NCBI RefSeq assembly: GCF_047663525.1
Contig: NC_092591.1
Location: 34,629,001 to 34,693,000, forward strand
DNA length: 64,000 bases
Direction: 5' to 3'
DNA from: Anas platyrhynchos
Taxonomy: Eukaryota > Chordata > Aves > Anseriformes > Anatidae
The notes beneath the pieces are model-generated. The model made no database searches. It saw nothing but the letters and a program-made list of their open reading frames with translations, and had not been told where the DNA came from. Shown here one piece after another: positions 1 to 13,292 of the stretch (its first letter is position 1; every line of letters begins with the position of its first letter). Made by a program: the position numbers and the translations under genes.

Positions 1-3000
1 AGTGCTTAATGGAATATCTGCTGCTAAATATGAAATGCAATGTTTTATTTTTGCTACAGTTACGTTTTTCCTCCTAACATGTAGGAGATATTTAACCAAT
101 TAAGTCATTCAGGCACAATCAGAGAGGAGGTTGTTTTTAATTTAAACTTTAATTTAAATTAAACACCTAATTCATAAAAATTACACTTTTACAATTCATT
201 CTTTGCATGTTGCTGCCTGATTCCGGATGAAACATTTAGGTAAATTTCAGTTACAAGTCAGTAGCTTACAGATTTACTGTGTGATGTGTGGAGAGGTGTA
301 CTTCATTTTGTACTTCACACTCACCAAGAGCAGTCAAAGCCTAGATTCTGTATATATCATCATTCAGGCTGCCTCATTAACCCAATGAAGATAACCATAT
401 GCAATTAAATGGATTTTACTAATGCATTGGAAGAATGCTCTTCACAGTCATAAGTGACCCAGCTATGCATTGCTATTAAGTTTTGGTTTTAACTTTGATC
501 AGCACAGAAGGCAAATGGCACCTCCTAACTGGTTTCTTGCTGAAAAAAGCGTTCTGTTTCTGTAACGTCCCACAAGGACACTTCAACAAGAAACATACCT
601 CAGGGATACTCCAAATCCTTCCTAAGGCCCACCTATCAATTCTTTCATAAAACTTCCATCATTCTCACTTACAGACTGACTAAATATGTGCAATGCTTCT
701 ACTGTGTTTGGACAAAGCCAATGAGTTTTTAACTGGCTTAAAAGACAAAGAACTTGTTTTTCTCTCTAACTTGTGGGACTTGTTACTAAGCTGTGGTTTT
801 GGACCACTCGATAGTCTGGAAAGAAAAGACTCAAGGGGGGGAGGGGTAAGTATTACAACTCCCTAATCAAAAAACAAAACAAAACCCCATACCCATACTT
901 TTTTCCCTCCATGCACAACCACTTCAAGTAAAGAAGAATTGTCTGAGAGCTTGGATGGTTACACTAATGGGAAATATGATTTGACTTTTTTCCTTCCCCC
1001 ATTCCCACTAATAGCAGCCATAATTGGGTGCATTCCTACCACACACACTAATCTTGTCTATGGATTTCCCAACCCTGAAGGTCAGAGCTTCATCCCCTCT
1101 GAAACACCACAGTCATAGCTGTTCAAAAAGAAGGCCAGAAGCAGATTGAAATAAACAAGAAAAAAGTATTTTCAGTATGACAACATCCCAGAGCTTTATT
1201 TTTCTGCATGCATACATCAGATGGTAGACTCAATGCCCTTCATACAGAAGCATTATTTCATTTCTTATATTTAAAAAGCTTACTAAAGCTTTGTATTTGA
1301 CATCCAGTTCTCATTACATATCACAGGGAAGAAGACCTCAAGAAGAGGAAAAGTTTCACAAAATTGTTCTAGCCTTGAGATTACCAAGTTAGCTTTAGAA
1401 GGAGGAAAGCAAGAACCAATAAATGCACCTCCTTTACCTCTTCCCTACAGGAAATCTAAAAAAAGTGACCTCTAGCTGGATGCTAAATTTGATGGTAGTA
1501 AGATGCTGATATAATACGCTTGGATGGTATTATCTTCTGTCACACAATGCAACTACCCTTATGAGGTTGTTGTGTTCCAAGTAGAAAATGTAAAACACAA
1601 GTATCTTGCTTTAAAAGGCTGTAGAACTCCTAAAAAACCTCTATCAAACTGAAATGGGAAGGAGACAGGCACAGGACAAGAGAGCAAGGATGTTACTGCA
1701 CAGTAAAAAATGAAGTCCATAAATCCTTTTTGAGAACAAATTTCTTCTATGCATTCCTGTAAAGGAAAGGATGTAGACAGTTACCTTAACATTAAATTTC
1801 TATTACGAAAATGTAATTCTGATGAAGCGAGTTTAATTTTATTTCAGTCTTACAGAAATAGGAAGCCAAGAACTGCCAAATCACTTGCAGCATACTATGA
1901 ACATATGTGACTTCAAAAAATTAGTGTCACCTGCATAAATTTGTCATAAACTAGAAAAATACTGATTCAGAAAGACAGAGTATCTTCTACCAAGAGAGGT
2001 GAAATTTTAAGTTGTAATCACAACACTTTCTGTCCCTGTAGCTACCCTAATCTCAAAATGATTGTCTGAATGAAGTCTAGACTAGAAATACTCTAGAAGT
2101 TAGCTGACCAGAAGCCCTATTTAAGCCTCCAGTGATGAGGACATTCTGGTTTCTGAGCAACCACGTCCCAGCTGTTCAGAAAGAGAACAAGTTCTTCTTA
2201 CTCTTAACAGTACAGATACTGATGAGTATGATGTGCCTGATCCCAGGCACATTTCAGAATGTTCCTAGCTCCCAAGACCCAGTTGTGTGGGGCATAGCAG
2301 AGATGAAAGCAAGATGATCTAGGTTTTTTAGTTATTTCTTTCTAAACAAGCAGCAGAACTCTGAAGAAAAGACAAAGGGTTAAGCAAGGGATGGCAACTG
2401 TAGGGGAAAAAATGCAGTGGAAAGCAAGGAAGTTATTGTTTTTATGCCCTCCCTCTTGAATCCAAAGCAAATTTTATTTGAAAAATGAAATAGCTGCCAA
2501 GAAGCTGTTTCGTACATTTCCTCAGTGTGACACAATAACAAAGTTATCAATTGGAAATCTGGGCAACTTATCTGAATCTCACTGAAACAACTTTAAGCTC
2601 AAGAGAAAAAAAACTAATTAATTTGTTTTACCATATATTTTAATATTTTGATACATCACACAGTCTCTGTCTAAAGAGTAATATTTAGCAATTACACAGA
2701 GGAGTAGGATAAAATATTATACAGCTGGCTCAAGCACATGTATTCAGCTGCACTATGTATGTAACGCAATCCTGCACTCCAAATGTGGACTCTTTTTTTG
2801 CAGCTACACATGTGCTTTGCACACAAAGTATTACCTAAGACAAATAAATGTCTAACTTATGCTAGTCTTAAAGCATTATAAATAAAGCAGTTTAGGAGTT
2901 TTACTAGAATTCAAACTGACAAAACTTAACTATGTTGACATTAGCATCTAACATAATATGAACCAGTCTTAGTTTCAGTCTGCTTTTGTTCAATAATTAA

Positions 3001-4012
3001 TTCTTTAAAGAAGGGGCCTGGAGCTACTGGAGCAGCTGCTCCCATTTTGCATTAAAAAAAAATGAGAATAAAAGCTTGTAAACTGAGAAATAAGGTGAAC
3101 AGAAACAGTCTACAATTTATTTTCCTTGGATTTAAGACAGATGTCCTAATAAAATGAATTTCCAACACCTAAAAGTTGGAAGAAAATAACTTGTTATTCC
3201 TTTAAAAGGTGTTGAAAATAGATGTGCTATTTTCATATGAAATCTGTGGTGCATGATGACTATAATAGTCATAGGCAATAGTCATGACTTGTCTGTAAGT
3301 CAAATATTTAAGCTCAGACCATCTGATCTCTGGCTACCTCAAAAACTGAAATGCAACTGAAAGCACTTTCAAGTGTACTCTGATTGCACCCTGATTCCAT
3401 ATTATCAGGATGATATTTTAATACTCTTGAGAGACTGTTTTCCAATGGTTATAATTAAATCCATGGAAGCCAACATCTGCCCTGGCTAGCTCCATTAATT
3501 AAACTACTGGACCAGAGTGGCAGAGAAACAGGCTTTCACACACACAGATGAAGCCTTTACATCCAAGATGTCAGACTTCTTACAGAGGTTTAGAAGACCA
3601 ACAATTTTTTCTGCATCATTTTAAGCTTTTAAAGATGATTTTAAAAGGAAAATACCAGTGTTCATAACTCTGCTAAAGGCAGAATTCTAGTGCTTCTAAG
3701 AAGCCAAAGATGAAACAGCCAAGAACAAAAACACATTTCTGTCTGTCAGTTGGGTTTTGTTTTGTTTATTAATTCACTACAGTCCAAAAAATGTAGGAGA
3801 GCTTTTTTCTTATAATTTGTTTCAGTTAAGAAGCCTCACAAGTTTTAGACATTCAAGAACATGGTCATTGCCAGCTTTACTATAAAGCATGCAAATATGT
3901 GACACATAAAATAAACTGGCAATTCAGCTTGTATGGGAAACCACACACGAGTTCTTCCAGAGTATAACATACAAACTGCACTGCGAGGACAGATTCAAGA
4001 TTGTTCTCATAC
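1..4012 (-). other. ZNF106: ZNF106 intron (continues beyond left edge)
   Basis: AT-rich intronic DNA after the exon 4013-4074. There is no long open frame on the minus strand, so the next, large ZNF106 exon is not here. A 17-base inverted repeat (ATGACTAT-A-ATAGTCAT) lies near 3256. Otherwise nothing recognised. Confidence 0.75.
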
Positions 4013-5425
4013 CTTCCCTTCAGGTTTTCAAGTTCTCTGTGGTGAAGCATGCTTCTCATGTGTTCTTCCATTTCCTTCAACCAGGAGAAAGGAAAGTAGA
4101 AATGGTCATAACAGAACAAAATGGTGTATTGCATTTGAAAAGCTCACTTGTGAAAACTCTCCTGCCTTGCAGGAAGGCATACCCTGCCCCTGTAGGGCTG
4201 TAGCAGTTGCTTTTCCTGTTTCTATGACCATGAAAGTGCAAGTAGTCACAGTCTTAGAAGTCATATAGTGTTACCTTCCCAGCAGAAGGGCACACTGGAG
4301 TCATTAGAATTCTAAAAGGCAGCAGAATTCCAAGAGAACAGAATGTATGCAGCAAAAATCAGACTTATTTTTGACAAATTACTGCTGATCAACATTTTTG
4401 TTCAAAGTCTCATTGATACCACCTCCCCATTAGAGCAATTAAAACACTTTTCCTGTGCAATCTCAGTAGGTCTCTCTGTATCTGTATTGACACAGCTGCA
4501 ATTTCATCATCAAATACTATTTTACTCTGCTAGCTGCACTTCAGAAAGTGAAATGAACATAACAAATCAGCTTGTTGTTTACAGCAACCTTGATCCACAA
4601 ACTGCAGTGGTAATTAATTGGGAATGAAAGAAAGCTCCTGGAATAGAGTGTTGAGTGTTCGTAATTTAGAGAAATAAAGCAGTTCAGAAGACTTCACTTT
4701 CTCTTGGTGTTTGAGCCCAAACATTTGGAAATCTTCAAAGAACAGCTACTAATCACTATCCTCCTCAGTTCTCAAATTCCCATCCACAAAGGGAAAGCAA
4801 CATCTAAAGAGTTGTGTGAATTAATACACTGGCATTTGCAAAATATTCATGTGCCAGGTGGCTAAGCAATATATGAAAATTAAAAAAAAAAACAAAAAAC
4901 ACAAAACACTGAGCTTTAGTGCAGGCTTTGCATGATATCCAGCAAACAGAAGACATATACTAAATGGCAACATTAATTTAAACACGTTGTGCTGTATAGT
5001 TCCACATTCTCATCCATACAGAACCAAGATAAAAGTCCAAAAGGAAAAAAATGTATTGCATAGTATTCTTAACACAGCACAGCTTATAGCCAAATAGTTT
5101 TTTGAGTGATTCACTTTATTAGCTTGACACAGCAATATTAATAAAACTCAAAGCCCTCAACGTTTTCTGCATTCAGAATCAAGGATCCTGCACAGTTCAT
5201 TTCAAAAAGATGCTCTAAAGCACACATAAATGTACTATTTGATTTGTGATACATCTAGATCAATATATTCCTGATACAGAAAAAAAAAGAGTTCTCACAA
5301 TTCTAAAATGGAAGTACTACTTATACACATTTAGTAATAGTATCTACTGATGTTAGATGTAAATTATTTACCTTTTTTGAGCTGTACACAATGTGACATA
5401 ATATGCATTTTCGTTCTCGAACCAT
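4013..5425 (-). CDS. ZNF106: Zinc finger protein 106, N-terminal coding exons (partial)
   Basis: Two coding exons of ZNF106, a large zinc-finger/WD40 nuclear protein known to bind RNA and to act in muscle and neuron maintenance. The ATG exon (exon 5372-5457, coding 5425 down to 5372) reads MVRERKCILCHIVYSSKK and ends at a GTAAAT donor; its acceptor is TTTGCAG. The next exon (4074 down to 4013, 62 nt) reads EMEEHMRSMLHHRELENLKG plus a split Arg, after a pyrimidine-rich AAG acceptor and before a GTATGA donor. Together they form one C2H2 finger: C7, C10, H23, H29. I recall the mammalian N-terminus as nearly identical. The large exon that follows in other vertebrates is not in 1-4012, so the gene continues left of the window. 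It is transcribed away from SNAP23. Identity is very secure; only about 39 of roughly 1,900 residues are present. Confidence 0.95.
4075..5371 (-). other. ZNF106: ZNF106 intron 2
   Basis: Intron between the two coding exons; AT-rich, with A-runs near 4882-4912. The plus-strand frame at 4343-4627 shows no recognisable similarity. Confidence 0.75.
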
Positions 5426-5457
5426 GCTTATTATTCTGGAAAGGTCTTATCCTATAC
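5426..5457 (-). other. ZNF106: ZNF106 exon 2, 5' untranslated part
   Basis: The exon opens after a TTTGCAG acceptor (AG at 5459-5458) and carries 32 untranslated bases before the ATG at 5425. The upstream noncoding first exon lies in the CpG island near 13.3-13.6 kb. Confidence 0.8.
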
Positions 5458-6044
5458 CTGCAAATAATTCAAGAAGAACCAACATTCAGATTTTGATTTT
5501 TCTTTAATTGGTTTCAGTAAGCATTACTATTCATGAAAAGATCTGTGCAGAGTTCCTTTAAGAGAATACACACCTCTCACACATAGTCAACATACTTCAG
5601 GAAAGATAATATATTTTTGAGTATTGCTCTAAATTGCTCTTAAAAGAAAAAGTAGATTTCCCATGCTTTCACTTTTTTTTCCCTTTGTCCTCCAACACAT
5701 GACACTCACACTACAAGCAAACAAAAATCTGTAGGATTGCTCACAGATACTCGAATCAGATTAACAAAAAACTTGCCAGCTAGCATAATGAGAGGGAGGT
5801 AAGGAATTGAAGAAACCAAGCAGGATGAACTCACGTTTTTATTATAGTACACAGGGCAACTCAAGTAAGAAAATCTATAAAGATCTATAAGGACCTAGGG
5901 AAACGAAATGAAGGCTATTCATGACAACCAAGACTGCCAGTCTTCATGTTTTATCAGTCAATTTATTCACTGTGAAATAAAACCTGAAGTGATTTAAATT
6001 CAGTATTTTTCTTCTTGATCTCTGTAAGAATTACACGTGTGTAC

Positions 6045-6170
6045 ACTGAAATACCCAAAAGTGTTTTAAATATATTCTCTAGCTTTATCACATGGACACA
6101 TAATTTATTTGAAACATTAGTAAAGGCTACAGATTTTCATTAATTGTTCCCAAAGGTACAAGACTATTAT
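6045..6170 (+). repeat. Diverged duplicate segment, copy 1
   Basis: This segment aligns with 7109-7235 over about 120 bases. Shared blocks include 'tgaaatac', 'tttaaatat', 'attctc.agctttatc.cat', 'cattagtaa' and 'caaaggNacaaga'. Both copies are in ZNF106 intron 1, same orientation, about 1.06 kb apart. It is not recognised as a named repeat. Confidence 0.6.
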
Positions 6171-7108
6171 ATTCTGGTGCGAAGTTTTTAATAGACATTT
6201 TAACACTGATCCACAGAAAATGTGCATACATGCAAATGAAGTATCAGTAGGTTAAATTACTATTATTTTTAATAATTTTGTTTAGTTTATAAGGAGAGCA
6301 ATAAGCTAGAGGTACCTACATGTCTAGGTTATAATATGAAGATGGATGCATCTGCATAAGTAACAGGACATTGTCATTGCCCTTTTCTTTCTCTCAAGAG
6401 ACATTAAAACGGGCAATGATCAAGTCTCACTTTTGATTGACTTCTGCAAGGCAGTTCCTCACCTTGTAGCAAAAAGAAATATATCTTTCTACTGCCAATA
6501 CTATTATTCATTTTTTATCTCCACTCAAAAAGGCAATTCATCCCAAGCTTTGCTCTTTTACATTAGTCAGCTTCAGAGCTAATTTGGCAAATAGCACCAA
6601 ACTTAACCTGCAAAAGCCATCAAAAGCCTTCATCTGCACAGTTCACACAGCCTACAAAACTAATCCCAATTATTCGCCACCAACCTTCTGTTTCTGGGAC
6701 GCTGAACCCTCAAGAAGCTGGCACTGACCAGAAGCTGTGAGCAGGAACTGTATTTACACCAAATCCAGAGCGCACAGAATTAAAGCAGCTCCAACATTCA
6801 GTGCTGCTGCCCAACTGTAAGCAACAGAATAAGCAAAACCTCACTCACTCTAATTCAAAATGTGAATGGTTCTTAGACAAATAACTCCTTTCCTCTGGAT
6901 TTGCACATCCACTTACAGCTCCTGTCTGCACCAGCAGATGTCCAGCATAAAGAGAACTCACCTGAGAGTTGCAAGAGTCCTTTAATTTTTAGTGATAAGA
7001 AAGTTTCCTCCCTAAAAAAATCCCCTTACCATGTCAAAACAAACACATTTAAAATAAAATAACAGATTCAATCATCTTGTGTTACTTATACAACATTCTT
7101 AGGGTGTC

Positions 7109-7235
7109 ATTCTTGAAATACTTGATGGCATTTAAATATGCATTCTCCAGCTTTATCTCATTTGCGCCAGATATACTTGAATCATTAGTAACAGCTCTGT
7201 ATTTTGACCAAGCACCCACAAAGGCACAAGATCAC
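7109..7235 (+). repeat. Diverged duplicate segment, copy 2
   Basis: Partner of the segment at 6045-6170, with small indels and many substitutions. It is either an old local duplication or two copies of one unnamed repeat family. Confidence 0.6.
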
Positions 7236-9262
7236 TCAGAAGACTGCACCACTCCAGGTCACACAGGGCATACATATAAATTCATAGGACACCTGTGAAG
7301 TGCATGCAAAAGCACCTGCCTTCAGAGAAGATCAGAGCACAGAAATACAAAATTTCAGGACAAAATCTTTTGCATTCATCCACGTTCTATTTCCAGATCA
7401 TAGAAAGTATGACTTGTTTGTAAACACACACATACTAGCTTTGAAGCTAACTTCTTAGTTACATGTATCTTCACTGTAGCTGCTTGCTTCACTGAAGTTG
7501 CTGTCTCAGTTCAAGCGGTGATTAGAAAATGAGATATCAGCCTCAGAGATAATAACCTCCTGGAAAACCTATGCAAGCATAGGAGCACATCACTGATGTA
7601 CTGTTTACATATAGATCCAAGCAGCTGCAACAGATCTAAGAGAATTATTTATTATTGTACACATGACAGGTTTGGATACATACTCAATCCAGGAGAGCTG
7701 TTTGAACATGATTAACTTGAAGCCACTCCTGAAAAGCAAAGGATGCAAATGCTTACACCAATTTTGCATGAAATCATGCTCTACTTCCCCAATACTCTTC
7801 CCTTGCACTACTTTGTCATTTAGTGGAATAATACCCTATACGTGTTCAGGATCTTGCTTAAGACTACTTCAAGTACCTATGGAATTTATCCTTCACAAGG
7901 GTAATGCAGCACGGGACTCAAATCAGGCCAAACAGGCCAGTAGAGTATGGCGACTTGCTGACACCAGCTAGCACACCACATTGAAACGCTTTCACAAGCA
8001 GAACTAACATTACACCTGTTTTGGCTAATTAAAACATATAGTAACTATACACGATCACAGGAAGAGTTTTAGGCTAACTGCCCAATCGACTGAGCATTAC
8101 TTATGACAGAGTACTAAAAATACTAATGGAATTCAAATGCTATTGGATGTCACTATGAAAAGCGAAGCTTTCACCTCCACAGAGAGAAGCCCTTCGAAGC
8201 AAGGGCTCAGAAGCAACGAGATATTTTGTAGATACTAAAAAACGCACATACAATGACTAGGAGAGGACAAATCCACACTCTATTTCCAGATCACCTCTTG
8301 ACTGAGTGCCTACATGGAGATAAACCACTTCCCTTCATGCTTCACTTTCTTACCAGTCCTGCTATAAAAGCCAAGGCTCACTTCAATGACTTACTTTAAC
8401 TTCACTGCAAAAAAACTTCTCACAGAGTACTTCAAAAAAAGCACTACAAATTCTAGGTATTCCCTCATTCACTGCGTAACAGTAACAAGAACCAGGCAGC
8501 TTCTGAGCCATGTATTCAGTAATAGCGTTTCCCTCATTGTACACTGGCCTGGTCAATCATAAAACTTCCATGCTGATAAACTTAAAAAATGGAGCTTTCT
8601 CTGCACAAATGCAGGTCTATTTAAATTCCTTTTGAAGAAAACAAAAATTCTATACTTAAATCCTGAACAACCTTCAGGCCTTTATCAAGTTTTCCAGTTA
8701 GTGCTTTTCAAGTCACCAACTTACCACACAGCACAGAGAACTACTTCTTAAGGGGGCATCACGTGGAAAAGGAGCCAATGCAAAACCAAGTACAGTCCAA
8801 GAGTGAGCAAAGATAAGAGTCCACCAACAAAAACCACCACCACCATGGAGAAGAAGCAAACCTCAACAGCAGAATGTCAAGCCTTCAAAACAAATGAGAT
8901 GTCACAACAACTTCCTATTTTGAGGGAACGTTATCCATCAGTAGGGGATTTTTGTTTGTTTGTTTTAAAGGAAAGGGATGGATGTATTTTACAACTCTGT
9001 GATGTAAATGCTATTTGCCCACACCCTGCACCTGCCCAGAGCCTGGAAACACCACACGCATTTAATTAACTTCAGCAAGTCTGTTAAGAGCTTTCGGAAA
9101 ACGCTTCTCACAAGTAAAAATAACCTACAAAGAAAATGAGGCATTAGACTACTTCCTGCTACAACACCCATTTGCCTCCAGTTATTCAACTTCACCGGAT
9201 AGCATACATTAAAAATGCATGTCAAGGCTAAATCCGCTGCAGATCAGTGGCTGAACACCGAC

Positions 9263-9380
9263 TATATAAAGCCACACGCGCCCCGGAGAGGGGTGGGCAG
9301 CCCGGCATTCCGGCTGCCTAGGAATCCTCAGCAGGCCTCGGAGATGGGCAGCGCCGGGCCGACAAAGAGCCAGCCTACCC
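9263..9380 (+). promoter_or_regulatory. TATA box followed by GC-rich patch
   Basis: TATATAAA at 9263-9270 is followed by about 100 bases of GC- and CpG-rich DNA (GCGCCCCGGAG, CAGCGCCGGGCC), in an otherwise AT-rich intron. This looks like a small core promoter directed antisense to ZNF106. No matching gene is recognised downstream, so it may be cryptic or chance. Confidence 0.3.
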
Positions 9381-12216
9381 ACTCTGTGTTCCTACAGACA
9401 GCAGCAGTGACTCTACACCTGACAAAAACGGGAGCCTGGAAGTTCATCACGGCACAATGCCCTTCAGCAGCACGTTCCTCAGGCCCTCATGGGGATGTCG
9501 TCATCCTTTTGCGTCAAGGAACTCTCTCCTGAGGCAACTGGTCGCATAGATGGCTGGGCTGAGCTACATGAGTACCACAGGTGCCACAGGCCAGGCAGGA
9601 TAGGTGTGAAGAGAGGAAAGAAGCAACTCACTGCAAAGCACATTCTGGAAACCTTCTGTTGGTTGATAGGAGGAAGAGGTGGACACCAGGTCCACCTGGA
9701 GGGAAGCCTCTGGGCTAGAAGAATGAGGAATGAGTAGGGCCTTTAGGCCCAAGAAAGCACTGAAGTAATCGCTGCTAGGCTAGAGCACAGGTAGTTTGGT
9801 TACTTTGGGTAGTTTGGTTAGCAGCAAAGCTTCTTTTTTTCCTCCTGCTGAGAAGCCTGGTCTTCACAGGAAAACCTGGAGAACACCACAGACATCTGAA
9901 AGCAGTATGCAACCACCTATTGCAACAAACTAACGCTATGTAGCAAATCAGAAGCACAACCAAATAATGATTTATTAAAGCCTAGCAAAACAGATTTTCT
10001 TAAGGAAAAATTCTTAGTATCAAATCATTTCCCTGTCCTACATGCTGCTCCAAAAGCCCTTGTACAGACTGCTGTACAAAACCAAGTAACTCACCATAAT
10101 GAAGAAGGGCCTGTAGTCATATTTCATCCCCTCAAGCAGAAGTTACATGGAATAAAGCACCAACCTTCAAAAACTACCTTTCCTTCCCAGAATCACTGCC
10201 CTTGAGGCACCTGAATTCACTATGCATCTGCTTACTAGACTCTTTCCCCAGTTACCTGAACGTTACTTCTGGGCATACGTGGGAGGTATTTTAGCATTCC
10301 TGCAGAGATGCTGATCTTTGCAACCCGGTCTGATCAACAGCCAAAAACTTACGGACTTAATATAGTTAAGCCACGACTAACAGCATTATTCTCCCCTAGT
10401 ACATGAACAGAATCATGCATTACACAAACTAGTTTGTGGTCATACTTTTTTTTGAACACGGCAAAGGAAAGAACTGTATTGCAACACAGTAGTTACAATG
10501 CTTGTACGAGATGCAGAATTTCATTTCAATTCCTCTCTGCTTTCCCACGATTAGCTTCATTCTCATGACTGAGGGTCCCTGAGGGCAGCTGGAAGGTATG
10601 GGAGACCCCCCAGCACTGAAGCAGCACTGCTGAACAGCAAAGGCTGTAACTGAGCTGCCAAGCGATCAACTATTTTGACACTGAGCCAGGAGATAAGAGT
10701 TGTTCCACGGATCAAAGTTCTCTAAGTTCCTGTTAAAAGCAATGAAGTTAACTACACTACCCTAGAAGACATCTGCAGGAAGTGGTCCTATGTGATCCCA
10801 TGAGTACTGCTGTTTTTTTAGAGTATACAGGGAAGGTATACTGGAGATAAGGAGACCATAGAGAAGTACCTTATACAACAGATCAGCACGTACACAAGAG
10901 CACGTGGCATGAACACAGACTTTTCATTAACAACTACTTTTACTACAAGCAAAGCTAAGAATGGGCTACAGACCAGAAGAATATATACATCTTAAATCAC
11001 AATCAAACTGTGGCTTTCTAATCTCCCATATATATAAGCAATGCTAATAATCTCCCAATATCCAAACTAAGCTTTCCTTGCTGTAAACTGAGACAGTAAT
11101 ACCTCCCCAGTGAAAGTAAATACCTTACTGCTATCTTACTTATCACACTGGCAGATTCAGGAACACGCACTGCCCTAATTTGAATGGAAAGCTGTTCAGA
11201 ACCACTGTTGTATACTGCCATTTCAGAGACCTAAAAACCACACACCTGGACAACTGCTGTTTTCTCCTATATTCCCAGTTCCTTTCCAGACTTATCCAAA
11301 CTATTTCTTCAGATGTTTTCCTCAAACACCTCATTTTCTGAGCATACTAAAATTCCTGCTCCTCTTTCCAAATTGCCTACAAAACTATGAAGGAAAACTG
11401 GACACACTACTCCAATTGAAATCCCTATTACTTCCCTTTGGAGAGGGGCCTTTTACTACCATTATAGCCTCAAACACCAATTGAGACAAAGTTTTAATAA
11501 GAAGCAACACAATTATTCCCCTTTCCTGCGTATTTGAGCTTATGGTACCCTTCACAGGTGAGCAAACTATGTCTCTTTCACAGACTGGAAAGTAAGAACA
11601 GGTACTCAGAAAACAAAACAGACTGCTTTACACATCCTATCTATTGCAGTTCCACAGAAGCAGGTAGTTGGCTTTATCAAAATGACTCAAGACTCCCTAA
11701 CAAAGGTCTACGTACCACGTACTCAGACTTCCTAACAAAGGTCTGTGCACTAGAGAGTATTTAATCACTCATTGGGCTCTTCATACAGTCACAACAGAGC
11801 ATTAAAAACCCCTGTGGAGTGATTTGAGGCACTCAAACCAAGGTAGTCAGGTCATTTGTCAATATATGGAACTTTAGGGACAAGTAAATTCAAGCTAAGG
11901 ATCCCAAACATTAGGCTAGCAGTCATCAATGATTCAGCAAGAGAAATACAAGCGTCTGTCCAAATTTTCACACCTCTGAAAGACAGTCGTTTTGTTCCAG
12001 TGGTGAATATTCAGGGCTCCATGAATTTGGGATCAAAATGTAGAATACCCTAGGTCTAGATGGAAAAAAAAAATCCCATACCCAACAAATAATACCTTTT
12101 TTTTTTATTTCCTTGTTTGTTTGTTTTAAATAAAACAAAAGTATTTTTGTAAAGCATTATATTTTTTCATTTTTGTATAATCCGCTCGAGTCAGGTAACA
12201 TCTCAAATCTTATGTC

Positions 12217-12228
12217 ACCATCTGGTGG
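12217..12228 (-). promoter_or_regulatory. CTCF-like core motif
   Basis: On the minus strand CCACCAGATGGT matches the CTCF core CCASYAGRKGGC at 11 of 12 positions and is preceded by TG. It lies about 1 kb from the ZNF106/SNAP23 CpG island, in ZNF106 intron 1. Confidence 0.45.
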
Positions 12229-12304
12229 CAGAGTTCACAGAAGACAAGTGCCAAATATTGATAAGAATTTCATCAAGCTAGATTTGTCTCCAGATATCTT
12301 ATGA

Positions 12305-12327
12305 GCTTTATCTTTAAAAGATAAAGC
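12305..12327. repeat. 11-base inverted repeat with paired GATA cores
   Basis: GCTTTATCTTT and AAAGATAAAGC are perfect reverse complements separated by one A. Each arm has a GATA core. It lies in ZNF106 intron 1, about 80 bases from the CTCF-like motif at 12217. Confidence 0.6.
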
Positions 12328-13292
12328 AGAAAATCAATAGAAAATGTCTTCATTTTATGAAATGATGAAATTTATCTAGGAATCTTAGTATCCTGCACAT
12401 AGTTCGAATACTTATTTATATGACAGTCCTTGTCATAATTTTATTCTTTGTACTGAATACATATTGGAGCCCTGCACAGGTTATGATACATTTGTCTGAT
12501 ACCTCTTCAAACATATAACATTTTTGGTCATCAGTGCTAAAAGTTACCTAAAATTTGGTCCCAGTGACTCAAGTGATGGACTAACACAGTTTGGCTAAAA
12601 CCACCTATTTGCTTGAATTGGGAGTGCCAGATTATATAGCATCTATGTACAAAACTTTGCATACAAAAATCAGTCAATGATGGAACATACATGGCGATAG
12701 TGATGCAAACACAGTTGCCTTTTACTGCCTGTTTGGTTGAAGCCAAACAAAGACTAAAAAAAATAAAAATACAGTTGCCTTTAACAGGAGACACAGTCTC
12801 TTCTCAGTTCGGGATTGGAAATTATTTCCTAAGGTAAATAAGTTACAAGCTGAACTTCACTGTCCCTAGGGTACTGAACACTCACTCCCAAACACTACAG
12901 TCCTAATGGGGAGCTACTTTCAAAGCTCAGCAAACCCATTACCGAAATTAGGATCTATCAGTTCAGCAAAGCAGTCAATCAGCTTAATGGAATAATTGAG
13001 GCTTGGCTGAAAGAGGCAGCCACTAAGAGACAGCCAGAAACAAGCAGCGGAGACCTCAGACGAGCGGCCCCAGGAGCTCCTCCTGCAAACAAAGCCCGTC
13101 GCACCCCAGCCCCCTCCTTGCGGGTCCCTCCTCAGCACCTGCCCGTCCCACAAAGCCTCGGCAGAGCTGCGCTGCAGGGAGACGGACGGGGAGAGGTGCC
13201 CCGCTGCAGCGCAGCACCGAGATTGCACCGATACAGAGACAAACCCCGTTCCCTCATGGAAATGCCACACCGAGCCCGCTGCCGGTACTCAC

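Larger units (their letters stand above)
5458..13292 (-). other. ZNF106: ZNF106 intron 1
   Basis: Nearly 8 kb separates the ATG exon from the promoter. It holds the duplicated segments at 6045 and 7109, the TATA/GC patch at 9263, the paired-GATA inverted repeat at 12305 and the CTCF-like motif at 12217. Two imperfect copies of CTAACAAAGGTCT lie at 11697-11746. No coding exon recognised. Confidence 0.7.

Noticed and set aside
1-4012. Search for the next large ZNF106 exon
   Set aside because: No long minus-strand open frame and none of the expected following zinc-finger residues are present.
3933-4268. 111-codon plus-strand frame
   Set aside because: Antisense to the ZNF106 zinc-finger exon, no similarity recognised.
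6377-6420. Inverted repeat TCATTGCCC / GGGCAATGA
   Set aside because: Nine-base arms with a long loop in AT-rich DNA; compatible with chance and without miRNA-like structure.
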